A stretch of DNA of 64,000 bases from Candidatus Allofournierella pullicola (GTDB lineage: Bacteria > Bacillota > Clostridia > Oscillospirales > Ruminococcaceae), in assembly GCA_019114225.1 (NCBI GenBank), contig DXFW01000012.1:1-64000 (forward strand), given 5' to 3'. The first letter of the stretch is position 1. Each line of letters opens with the position of its first letter. The notes beneath the pieces are model-generated. The model had not been told where the DNA came from, did not search any database, and was given only the letters and a program-made list of their open reading frames with translations. Below, one piece after another: positions 6,978-14,564 of this stretch. Made by a program: the position numbers and the translations under genes.

Positions 6978-8705
6978 TTATTCCACCCCTTTCTGCTGCG
7001 AGGTGTAAACCTCGCGGTAAATTTCGCTGCGTTCCATCAGTTCGTCGTGGGTGCCCATGTCGGCAATTTTGCCATCGTTCAGCACCACGATCTTGTCTGC
7101 GTCGCACACGCTGGCCACCCGCTGGGCAATGATGATCTTGGTGGAGTCCTTCAGGTGGGTGCGCAGCGCCTCGCGGATGGCCGCGTCGGTGGCGGTGTCC
7201 ACCGCGCTGGTGGAGTCGTCCAGAATCAGAATCTTCGGCTTTGCCAGCAGCGCCCGCGCAATGCACAGCCGCTGCTTCTGACCACCGGACACGTTCACGC
7301 CGCCCTGCCCCAGGTCGGTGTCGTACCCTTTGGGGAAGGAGGTGATGAAATCGTGGGCGCTGGCCGCCTTGCAGGCTTCCACCAGCTCCTCATCGGTGGC
7401 GTTCGCGTCGCCCCAGCGCAGATTTTCCCGGATGGTGCCGCTGAACAGCACGTTCTTTTGCAGCACCATGGCCACGCCGTGGCGCAGCACGTCCAGATTG
7501 TAGTCTTTCACCGGGTGGCCGCCAACGGAGAGCTGGCCGCCGGTGATGTCATAAAGACGGGGGATAAGCTGCACCAGCGAGGTCTTGGCGCTGCCGGTGC
7601 CGCCCAGAATGCCCACCGTCTCGCCGCTGCGGATGGAAAGGCAGATGTCGCTGAGCACGTCCTCGCCGGCGGTTTTGGCGTACTTGAAGTTCACATGGTC
7701 GAACTCCACGCTGCCGTCCTCCAGCTGAGGACCTTCGCCCTCGGGCGCGCCCACGATCTCGGGCTGTTCGTCCAGGACCTCCACGATACGCTGGATGGAG
7801 GCCCGGCTGATGACCAGCTGAGTGAAAGCCATGCCGATCATCATCAGGCTCATCAGAATTTGAGTGACATAGCTGATGAAACTCATCAGTTCGCCGCTGA
7901 GCATAACGCCGCCGATGATGAGCTGGCCGCCGAACCAGAGGATGGCGATGATACAGCCGTACACCGTGACCTGCATGATGGGCATGAGGGTGATAACAAT
8001 GCTTTCCGCCTTGATGGACTGATTCATCAGGTCATCGTTGGCTTCCTTGAATTTCTGCTTTTCATACTCCGAGCGGACAAAGGCCTTCACCACCCGGATG
8101 GCAATGAGGTTTTCCTGCACGCTGGCGTTCAGCCGGTCATAGCGGGCCAGCATGGCGATGAACTTGGGGTAGGCCAGCCGGATGACGCAGACAAGGGCGC
8201 AGGCCAGCACAGGAATGGCCACGAGGAACACGGTGACCAGTTCGCTGTTGATGGAAAATGCCATGAAGGTGGCGCTGATGAGCATCACCGGCGCGCGCAC
8301 CAGCATACGGATGCACATCTGGTAGGCGTTCTGGGTGTTGGTCACGTCGGTGGTCAAACGGGTCACCAGGCTGGCGGTGCTGAATTTGTCCACGTTGGAA
8401 AAACTGAAATTCTGCACGTTACGGAAGGCAGCCAGCCGCAGCTCGCTGCCAAAGCCCATGGAGGCAACGGCGGAAAAACGGCTGCTGGCCGCGCCCATGA
8501 ACATGCCGGCCAGCGCCATTAGGATCATCAGAAGGCCCAGCTTTGCCACATAGGCAAGGTCACGGTTCGCAATGCCCACGTCCACGATCCGGCTCATCAG
8601 CAAGGGAATGGTGATCTCCAGCAGCACTTCGGCCGTCACGCACAGGGGCGCCAGAATGGACTCCTTTTTGTAGGGGCCCGCATACTTCAAAAGGGGCTTG
8701 ATCAA
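6978..8705 (-). CDS. ABC multidrug exporter subunit, degenerate catalytic site
   Basis: 575-residue half-transporter with six N-terminal membrane segments and a C-terminal ATPase domain. Walker A is GGTGSAKTS (about residue 367), the signature is the canonical VSGGQ, but Walker B reads LILDDSTSAVD, so aspartate replaces the catalytic glutamate. In heterodimeric exporters this defines the degenerate site, formed with the altered LSQGQ signature of the partner encoded at 5064-6977. The start overlaps the end of marR by four bases, so the three genes form one operon under MarR control. Confidence 0.92.
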   Translation of the reverse strand: MIKPLLKYAGPYKKESILAPLCVTAEVLLEITIPLLMSRIVDVGIANRDLAYVAKLGLLMILMALAGMFMGAASSRFSAVASMGFGSELRLAAFRNVQNFSFSNVDKFSTASLVTRLTTDVTNTQNAYQMCIRMLVRAPVMLISATFMAFSINSELVTVFLVAIPVLACALVCVIRLAYPKFIAMLARYDRLNASVQENLIAIRVVKAFVRSEYEKQKFKEANDDLMNQSIKAESIVITLMPIMQVTVYGCIIAILWFGGQLIIGGVMLSGELMSFISYVTQILMSLMMIGMAFTQLVISRASIQRIVEVLDEQPEIVGAPEGEGPQLEDGSVEFDHVNFKYAKTAGEDVLSDICLSIRSGETVGILGGTGSAKTSLVQLIPRLYDITGGQLSVGGHPVKDYNLDVLRHGVAMVLQKNVLFSGTIRENLRWGDANATDEELVEACKAASAHDFITSFPKGYDTDLGQGGVNVSGGQKQRLCIARALLAKPKILILDDSTSAVDTATDAAIREALRTHLKDSTKIIIAQRVASVCDADKIVVLNDGKIADMGTHDELMERSEIYREVYTSQQKGVE

Positions 8706-9214
8706 GGGTGTTTTCTCTCCTCTCCGGCTGATTTTGCAGTTCGGTCTGCCGCCTCCGCAAGGCTCAGGGCTGTTTTGCCCCGGTATTCGTCGCCCGCCAG
8801 GTTTTCCTCCAGACGCAGCAGCAGGGAAGCCAGAACGTCCAGTTCGCTGTCACTGAAGCCCTGCAGCATTCTCCCCACCACCTGGTCGTAGCAGGTGCGG
8901 CCCCGGGCCACGGTGCTGTGGCCCCGCTCGGTCAGTTCAATGTGGTTGCGGCGCATGTCTGTTTCGTCCGCCCGCTTTTCCAGCATGCCGGCCTTTTGCA
9001 GCCGCTTGATGGAGGTGGCGATGGACGGGCTGGACACTCCCAGGTGCTCCGCAATGTCCGTTTGCGTGCAGCCGGGGTTTCGCTCCACATGCAGAAGAAT
9101 GGGGATCTGGGACCCCCAAACCCCTGTGTCCGAGAGCATGTTTTGCACCCGCAGCCGGTGCAGCAGGGAAATGCGGTTGACGTGCCGCAGCACGTCGATC
9201 TGCTTCTGATCCAT
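8702..9214 (-). CDS. MarR-family transcriptional regulator
   Basis: 170-residue winged-helix regulator, probably repressing its own operon with the two ABC exporter genes. The winged helix is seen at about residues 45-95 (TQTDIAEHLGVSSPSIATSI is the recognition helix region, followed by D-x-R-x-x wing residues in KRADETDMRRNH). The ATG at 9214 lies 7 bases after GGGAGGT; an upstream GTG sits inside that Shine-Dalgarno sequence and is rejected. Ligand unknown. Confidence 0.9.
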   Translation of the reverse strand: MDQKQIDVLRHVNRISLLHRLRVQNMLSDTGVWGSQIPILLHVERNPGCTQTDIAEHLGVSSPSIATSIKRLQKAGMLEKRADETDMRRNHIELTERGHSTVARGRTCYDQVVGRMLQGFSDSELDVLASLLLRLEENLAGDEYRGKTALSLAEAADRTAKSAGEERKHP

Positions 9215-9238
9215 CCTGTTCACCTCCCTACAAAAATA

Positions 9239-9259
9239 ATTAACCGAATAACTGTTAAT
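9239..9259. promoter_or_regulatory. Probable MarR operator
   Basis: Inverted repeat ATTAAC-N9-GTTAAT immediately downstream of the predicted transcription start of the marR operon, where binding would block transcription. A second perfect palindrome, TACAATT-T-AATTGTA, lies at 9327-9341 upstream of the -35. Confidence 0.5.
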
Positions 9260-9271
9260 CGAGCAAGTAAT

Positions 9272-9299
9272 AGTTTATCATGGGAGAACGAAAAGTCAA
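9272..9299 (-). promoter_or_regulatory. Promoter of the marR-ABC exporter operon
   Basis: Minus strand TTGACT (complement of 9294-9299) and TAAACT (complement of 9272-9277) with a 16-bp spacer; start predicted near 9265. Confidence 0.6.
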
Positions 9300-9354
9300 G
9301 AAAAGCAGCACCTGTCACAAAAAATTTACAATTTAATTGTACGGATTAGACAAA

Positions 9355-9388
9355 GAAAAAGCGCCCTCCCCAAAAAGGAGAGAGCGCC
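9355..9388 (-). terminator. Terminator of the metal ABC importer/fmdE operon
   Basis: Stem formed by GGCGCTCTCTCC and GGGGAGGGCGC around a T-rich loop, followed by T-runs on the minus strand, 13 bp past the fmdE-like stop codon. Confidence 0.8.
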
Positions 9389-9400
9389 AAAAGGCAGTGT

Positions 9401-9949
9401 TCAAACATTGAAGCGGTCATAAGAAGCACAGCAGTCCAGGCACAGGTGCTTGCCGTTTGCCACCCGCACCCAGTTGGCGCCGGTCACTTCGCCGCAATTC
9501 TCGCACACATAGGAGTCGAACAGCCGCGCCCGTTCGGGCAGCGCCAGGGTAGCGGCCTTCACATCGAACAGCTCCTCGGGCTCGTGGGCCTGATAGTAGG
9601 CGAAGGACTGCTCCCGGGTCATGCCTGCCGGGGCGGGCCGAAGGACCAGCCGCACCGAACGGCCGTTTTTGCGGTTGTAAAAAGAAAATGCCTGTTTGCC
9701 CCGCATGTGGAACAAAAGGTTGCCCTTGCCCACCGTGCAGCTGAGAATGGCCTGGATGGCGTCCACACCGCAGGCGTCGTTTTCGGTAATGCACACGATC
9801 TCCTCGTCTTTGGAGCAAACGCCGTTTTCCATTGTGATGTCCAGCAGCTTGATGGCGTAAAGCGCCGCTTTGTAGCCAATGGTCAGCCCGCCGCAAACGT
9901 GACCGTGGAAGTCGGCGGCTTTCTGCCAGAGTTCTTTGTTTTCGTCCAT
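9401..9949 (-). CDS. FmdE-family (formylmethanofuran dehydrogenase subunit E-like) metal-binding protein
   Basis: 182-residue soluble protein. The N-terminus carries the family motif FHGHVCGG (residues about 14-21), a second conserved cysteine in ENDACGVDAI, and a C-terminal zinc ribbon with paired cysteines (CENC ... CLDC). FmdE proteins occur in many bacteria without methanogenesis and are thought to bind molybdenum, tungsten or another metal. Here it is the last gene of an ABC importer operon, suggesting it handles the imported metal. ATG at 9949 follows AGGAGG; an upstream ATG overlapping the ATPase gene has no ribosome binding site. Exact function unknown. Confidence 0.85.
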   Translation of the reverse strand: MDENKELWQKAADFHGHVCGGLTIGYKAALYAIKLLDITMENGVCSKDEEIVCITENDACGVDAIQAILSCTVGKGNLLFHMRGKQAFSFYNRKNGRSVRLVLRPAPAGMTREQSFAYYQAHEPEELFDVKAATLALPERARLFDSYVCENCGEVTGANWVRVANGKHLCLDCCASYDRFNV

Positions 9950-9966
9950 TGTCGTTGCCTCCTGTT

Positions 9967-10722
9967 TCATTCGTTCACAAGCACGATGTGCCGTCCGTTC
10001 ACAACCACGGGCTCAGCGTCCACACCGTAGACGTCCCGCAGGGCGGTCTTGTCCAGAACTTCCAGCCCGCCGCAGCGGTAGACCTGCCCGCCGCACATCA
10101 AAAGAAAACGGTCGCAGAAGCGAAGGGCCAGAGTCAGGTCATGGATCACCACCACCGCCGTCAGGCCCTCGGTGCGGCACAGTTCCGCCACGATCTTCAA
10201 AACTTGATACTGGTTGCGGATGTCCAGCGCGCTGGTGGGCTCGTCCAGCAAAAGCAACCGAGGCTGCTGGGCAAGCGCCCGGGCCAGCATGACCTTCTGC
10301 CGCTCGCCGCCGGAAAGCTGATTCAAAAACCGGCCCCGCATGTCCATCAGGCCAAGCCGTGCCATGGCGGCGTGGACGATGTCGTGGTCCTCGCGGGAAA
10401 AACTCCATCCCATGTAGGGCCGCCGCCCCAGCATGACCATGTCGTGCACCGTCATCTGGGTGGAAGCCACCGTCTGCGACACAAAGGCCACCCGCTGGGC
10501 CACCTGGCGGTGGGGCATGGTCAGCAGGTCTTCGCCGTCCAACAGAAGGCTGCCGGCGTCCGGCTTTAAAATGCCGTTCATGCACTTGAGCAGGGTGCTC
10601 TTGCCCGCGCCGTTGTTGCCGAGGATGGCCAGAAAATGCCCTTCCTCTGCCGTGAAGTCCACATCCTTCAGAACGACCGGGCAGTTCTTGTAGTGAAAAC
10701 AGATCCCTTTTGCTTCGATCAT
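9967..10722 (-). CDS. Iron/metal-chelate ABC transporter ATPase (FepC/FhuC type)
   Basis: 251-residue ATPase with Walker A GNNGAGKST (about residue 36), signature LSGGERQ and Walker B LLLLDEPTSALD. Energises the FecCD-type permease encoded upstream; their genes overlap by ATGA at 10719-10722, indicating translational coupling. The family moves ferric siderophores, haem, cobalamin or molybdate; the specificity here is undetermined. Confidence 0.93.
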   Translation of the reverse strand: MIEAKGICFHYKNCPVVLKDVDFTAEEGHFLAILGNNGAGKSTLLKCMNGILKPDAGSLLLDGEDLLTMPHRQVAQRVAFVSQTVASTQMTVHDMVMLGRRPYMGWSFSREDHDIVHAAMARLGLMDMRGRFLNQLSGGERQKVMLARALAQQPRLLLLDEPTSALDIRNQYQVLKIVAELCRTEGLTAVVVIHDLTLALRFCDRFLLMCGGQVYRCGGLEVLDKTALRDVYGVDAEPVVVNGRHIVLVNE

Positions 10723-11774
10723 GCCTGCCGCCCTCCCCGGAACAAAAGATAGAGAAACAGCGGCCCGCCCAAAAAGGAGGTGATGGCGCCGATGGGCAGG
10801 ATCACCGGGGCGATGGCCGTGCGGGCGAACAAATCGCCCAGCAGAAGCAGCGAAGCGCCCGCCAGCAGTGAACCGGGAATGAGGTAGACGTGGTTGTTGC
10901 CCACCACAAGCCGCACCGCATGAGGCGCAACCAGTCCGATGAAGCTGATGAGGCCGATCTGGGATACGATCACCGAGCTGGTCAGGCAGCACAGCAGCAT
11001 GCTCACCAGCGTCAGGCTGCGCACGTTAATGCCAAGACTGACCGCCATTTCCGTACCGCCCAAAAGAGCATTGTAATCCCAACGGTGGAATACGCAGTAA
11101 AGCACCAGCAGCAGGACCACCAGCCCGGTCAGCCGCAGGTCGCCCATGTCGGTGCTGCCCAGATCGCCAAAGGTCCAGAACACCAGCGTGGCCAGTTCCA
11201 CTTCGCTTGCAAAGTACTGGATGAGAGTGGTTGCGCCGGTGAGCATGGAGCTGATGGCCACGCCCGCCAGCACGATCCCCTCGGGGCTGATCTGCCGGAA
11301 GCGGGAAAGCCCCAGGATCACCGCGGCCACCGCCAGCGAACCGGCAAACGAGCACAGAGTGATCCCCGCGCCGCTCTTCCCGCCAAGGCCCAGCGTTACA
11401 ATGGCGAAGGCTGCCCCAAAGGTGGCCCCCTGGGAAACGCCCAGGGTGGAGGCGGAGGCCAGCGGATTGTTCAGAATCGCCTGCAAAATGCACCCGGCCA
11501 GCCCCAGTCCCGCGCCGCCCAGAATGGCGGTGCAGATACGGGGCAGGCGGTTGGCCTGGACCACCAGGTTGATTTTTTCATCCTGTGCCAGCCCGAACAC
11601 CCCACGCACCAGTTCCGCCAGAGGCGTCTCGTAGGAACCGGCCCGCAGCGAAAGCAGCGCCGCAGCCACGAGCACCACGGCGAGCAGTGCCAGAAAGCAC
11701 AGGCTCTTCACCTGATTGCGGTGGTAGGCAGCGTCCCGGATGTCATTTGCCGAGGACAATGGGGCGGAATTCAT
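10719..11774 (-). CDS. FecCD-family ABC permease
   Basis: 351-residue inner-membrane permease with about ten hydrophobic segments and the family's LPRICTAILGGAGLGLAG and GLIVPHAVRL-like (GLVAPHAVRL) segments, the latter being the ATPase-coupling region. Start ATG at 11774 is preceded by GGAGG and lies 32 bases inside the end of the binding-protein gene, an unusually long but well-supported overlap. Confidence 0.93.
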   Translation of the reverse strand: MNSAPLSSANDIRDAAYHRNQVKSLCFLALLAVVLVAAALLSLRAGSYETPLAELVRGVFGLAQDEKINLVVQANRLPRICTAILGGAGLGLAGCILQAILNNPLASASTLGVSQGATFGAAFAIVTLGLGGKSGAGITLCSFAGSLAVAAVILGLSRFRQISPEGIVLAGVAISSMLTGATTLIQYFASEVELATLVFWTFGDLGSTDMGDLRLTGLVVLLLVLYCVFHRWDYNALLGGTEMAVSLGINVRSLTLVSMLLCCLTSSVIVSQIGLISFIGLVAPHAVRLVVGNNHVYLIPGSLLAGASLLLLGDLFARTAIAPVILPIGAITSFLGGPLFLYLLFRGGRQA

Positions 11775-12861
11775 AGCCGGCCTCCTTCAGGTCGTTGTAG
11801 GGGTTTTCGCCCAGCAGGGTGGTGAAGATCTCGCCGGCCTTTTCCACCGTGTCCACATCCGCGAACTGCTCCGGGTAGATGACGCTGCCCGCATAGTAAG
11901 CGTCCGCCAGGGCGGTGTCCAGGTTGGAGGCGTAGGAGCGGAAGGAAATTTGAGAATAGACCTTGCCGTTCTTCACAGCGGAAAGGGCGTTGTAGAAATC
12001 AGAGTTCTTGGCGTAATCCTCATTGATGAGGTCCATGCCGTTGAAGTCCAGGAAGATGATGTCCGGATCCCAGGCCAGCACCTGCTCCGGGTCGATGTCA
12101 AAAGCGCCCGCCTGGCCGGTGGTGTCCGCCAGATTGTTGGCGTTCAGAAGTTCAAAGGGGCCGTAGTGGGCCTCGGTGCCTTCAAAGCCGTGCACCCCTT
12201 TGAAGGAGACGCCTGCCACATACACAGAGGGCCGCTGGTCCTGGGGAACAGAGGCGGTGCGCCCGGCCAGATCCGCCTTCACACCGTCCAGGTAAACGGT
12301 CAGTTCTTCAGCGCGTTCCTCAAGGCCAAACAATTCGCCCAGCACCCGCAGTGTCTCATAGGCTTTTTCGTCCAGAGTGGTGTCGCTGCCGGGCACCACC
12401 ACCACCGGAATGCCGGTGCGGGCCGCCAGCTCGTCCGCGTCGGCCGAGGCGTATTCGCTCATCACGATGACCTGGGGCCCCACGGCAATAATTTCTTCCG
12501 CGTTGGGCGAGCCGTTGGTGCCGATGACCGGAAGGTCTTTGAATTTTTCGCCGTTCACATGGCTGTAAAGACGGGTCAGGTCAGGCTTGGTCTCATAGTC
12601 CTCCACGCCCACCACCCGGTCGGACGCACCCATATAGCAGGTGTAGCGCAGCGCGCCCACGCCAACGCAGACAACGCTTTCCACGGTTTCGGGGACTTCC
12701 ACCTGGCGCCAGGCGCCGTCGGTGATGAGACGGGTGCCGCTGGTGCTTGAGGAAACAGTGGAGGCAGGGCGGGCGGAAGCAGGTGCGTCGGCACAGGCCG
12801 CCAGAGAGAGGCCAAGCGCCAAAGCCAGCGCGAGAGCGGAGCATTTTTTCAGCAGTTTCAA
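11743..12861 (-). CDS. Substrate-binding lipoprotein of the metal-chelate ABC importer
   Basis: 372-residue precursor with a signal peptide ending in the lipobox LAAC (Cys near residue 22) and a class III (TroA/BtuF-like) binding fold; VVCVGVGALRYTCYMG and the central long helix region fit that family. Start is TTG at 12861, behind AAAGGG, giving a normal KK-hydrophobic signal peptide; the longer frame adds a charged stretch unlike a signal. First gene of the four-gene importer operon and placed directly behind the structured leader at 12862-13034. Confidence 0.88.
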   Translation of the reverse strand: MKLLKKCSALALALALGLSLAACADAPASARPASTVSSSTSGTRLITDGAWRQVEVPETVESVVCVGVGALRYTCYMGASDRVVGVEDYETKPDLTRLYSHVNGEKFKDLPVIGTNGSPNAEEIIAVGPQVIVMSEYASADADELAARTGIPVVVVPGSDTTLDEKAYETLRVLGELFGLEERAEELTVYLDGVKADLAGRTASVPQDQRPSVYVAGVSFKGVHGFEGTEAHYGPFELLNANNLADTTGQAGAFDIDPEQVLAWDPDIIFLDFNGMDLINEDYAKNSDFYNALSAVKNGKVYSQISFRSYASNLDTALADAYYAGSVIYPEQFADVDTVEKAGEIFTTLLGENPYNDLKEAGYEFRPIVLGK

Positions 12862-12895
12862 AGCAGTTTCCCTTTCTTGCCGCAAACGGGCAGAC

Positions 12896-12953
12896 AAAAT
12901 AAAAAGGCGTATGCCTCCCCGCAGGGGAAGTCATACGCCTTCATCAGCATATG
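12896..12953 (-). promoter_or_regulatory. Terminator/antiterminator switch in the importer leader (candidate riboswitch expression platform)
   Basis: On the minus strand AAGGCGTATG pairs with CATACGCCTT (12904-12941) and is followed by TTTTTATTTT, a complete intrinsic terminator lying 35 bases before the TTG start. CATATGC (complement of 12947-12953), just upstream, can instead pair with GCGTATG of the terminator's 5' arm, forming a mutually exclusive antiterminator hairpin. About 80 GC-rich bases of further potential stems (12954-13034) precede it. I could not match these to a known riboswitch class. It could alternatively be the 3' terminator of the upstream MATE gene. Confidence 0.55.
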
Positions 12954-13040
12954 AAAATCAAATGAACTATTGTTGCTCGGGAACAGGACGCTTCTGCGCC
13001 GGGCCGCCGGCTTCCTGCCGGGACCAAAATCGTCTTTATC

Positions 13041-13069
13041 AGTTTACTATATTCAGGGCGGCGTGTCAA
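13041..13069 (-). promoter_or_regulatory. Promoter of the metal importer operon
   Basis: Minus strand TTGACA (complement of 13064-13069) and TAAACT (complement of 13041-13046) with a 17-bp spacer. The -35 overlaps the stop codon of the upstream MATE gene. Predicted start near 13034 leaves a leader of about 173 bases. Confidence 0.7.
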
Positions 13070-14445
13070 TCCTTTCCATTGTCCGGCCCGGGCAGGCGGC
13101 GGTTGGCAATTTCAAAATTCAGCCAGTTCCCATGATGGTAATACCAGAAAAAGAACGTAGAACTGAGCGCCCAGGTGAGGGGATAGACCCAGTAGACCAT
13201 CTGAATGCTGTGGGTCAGCGGCACGGTGACCGTCAGAAAAGTCACCCGGATGACGCACCAGCACACCATCATGGTGAACATGGGGACAACCGCTTTGCCC
13301 GCGCCCCGCAGCACTGCCGCGATGGAGTGAGAGTAGGCCAGCAGACAGTAGAACAAAGCGGCGGTGCGGGCCTTGTCGGTGCCGAACTGCACCACCTCAG
13401 GCGTTGCGTCAAAGGCGGCAATGAGCTGGGGGGCAAGGAGAAAGATGACCACGCCGATTCCTTCCGCCAGAAGAACGGTGGTCAGCACTCCGAAGCGCAC
13501 GCCTTTGCGGGTTCGTTCATATTCGCGGCCGCCCAGGTTCTGCCCCACAAAGGTGGTCAGAGCCATGGTGAAACTGTTGATGGGCAAAAAGCCGAACCCC
13601 TCCACTTTGGTGTATGCGCCGTAGCCGGCCATGGCCATTTCGCCGAAGAAATTCACGTTGGACTGCACCAGCACATTTGCAAAGGCGATGATGGAGTTCT
13701 GCACGCCGGAGGGCAGGCCCAGCCGGATGATCTCCCGCAGAAGGAAGGGGTCAAAGCCCAGCTTGCGCAGAAAAAGGCGATAGCATTCCTTGCTGCGCAG
13801 CAGGTGCACAAGGCACAAAAGAGCGCTCACGGCCTGGGAAATGACGGTGGCCAGAGCCGCGCCGCCCACGCCGGTGTGAACGAACTCGATGAACACCACA
13901 TCCAGCACCAGATTGACCACCGAGGAGACCATCAGATAGTACAGGGGATGGCGGCTGTCGCCCACTGCTTGCAAAATACCCACAAAGATATTGTACATCA
14001 CAAAGAACAGCGACCCGGCAAAGTAGATACGCAGGTAAGTGACGGACTGGGGCAGCACGCTCTCCGGCGTGTCCATCCAGATAAGGATCTGAGGGCTGAG
14101 CAGCACGCCCAATGCAGTCATGGCAACGCCCGCCACAAGGCCAAAGGCCACCGTGGTGTGCACAGCCCGCTGCACGCCGTCTTTGTCCTCAGCGCCGAAC
14201 AGCCGGGCCACCACCACGCCCGCGCCGCCGGCAATGCCGCTCAAAAAGCCAATGAGCATGAAGATTAGACTGCCGGAGCTGCTCACCGCTGCCAGAGCGC
14301 TGCTGCCCAAAAAGTTGCCCACGATGAGAGAGTCCACCGTGTTGTAGAGCTGCTGGAACAGATTGCCCAAAAACAGCGGCAGCGCAAAAAAGGTCAGCCG
14401 CTTCCAGATGGTGCCGCTGGTCATCGGCTCCACGGCTTTTGTCAT
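13066..14445 (-). CDS. MATE-family multidrug efflux transporter
   Basis: 459-residue inner-membrane antiporter with about twelve hydrophobic helices and the typical N-terminal segment LPLFLGNLFQQLYNTVDSLIVG, which identifies the NorM/DinF-like group exporting cationic drugs with sodium or protons. ATG at 14445 lies eight bases after AGAAGG; the slightly longer frame would start at a GTG too close to that site. Its own promoter is at 14484-14512. Confidence 0.92.
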   Translation of the reverse strand: MTKAVEPMTSGTIWKRLTFFALPLFLGNLFQQLYNTVDSLIVGNFLGSSALAAVSSSGSLIFMLIGFLSGIAGGAGVVVARLFGAEDKDGVQRAVHTTVAFGLVAGVAMTALGVLLSPQILIWMDTPESVLPQSVTYLRIYFAGSLFFVMYNIFVGILQAVGDSRHPLYYLMVSSVVNLVLDVVFIEFVHTGVGGAALATVISQAVSALLCLVHLLRSKECYRLFLRKLGFDPFLLREIIRLGLPSGVQNSIIAFANVLVQSNVNFFGEMAMAGYGAYTKVEGFGFLPINSFTMALTTFVGQNLGGREYERTRKGVRFGVLTTVLLAEGIGVVIFLLAPQLIAAFDATPEVVQFGTDKARTAALFYCLLAYSHSIAAVLRGAGKAVVPMFTMMVCWCVIRVTFLTVTVPLTHSIQMVYWVYPLTWALSSTFFFWYYHHGNWLNFEIANRRLPGPDNGKD

Positions 14446-14483
14446 TCCATACACCTTCTGTTTTTACAAAATCAACTCTTTCT

Positions 14484-14512
14484 ATTATAGAAGGATGGCA
14501 CAAGGCGCGCAA
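14484..14512 (-). promoter_or_regulatory. Promoter of the first MATE gene
   Basis: Minus strand TTGCGC and TATAAT (complements of 14507-14512 and 14484-14489) with a 17-bp spacer, about 38 bp before the start codon. Confidence 0.5.
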
Positions 14513-14527
14513 GAGGGGGCCGGATAC

Positions 14528-14556
14528 AAAAACTCCCCCGCACAAAGGCGGGGGAG
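14528..14556 (-). terminator. Terminator of the blaI-blaR1 unit
   Basis: CTCCCCCGC paired with GCGGGGGAG (14533-14556) followed by T on the minus strand, nine bases after the blaR1-like stop. Confidence 0.8.
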
Positions 14557-14564
14557 AAGGGCGT

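Noticed and set aside
5061-8522. 1150-codon open frame on the plus strand opposite the ABC exporter genes
   Set aside because: Mirror of two well-supported ABC genes; rich in His/Ala/Gly, no domain, no start signal.
12861-13034. Cobalamin riboswitch ahead of the importer
   Set aside because: No B12-box-like sequence or the usual conserved core; the leader is also too short.
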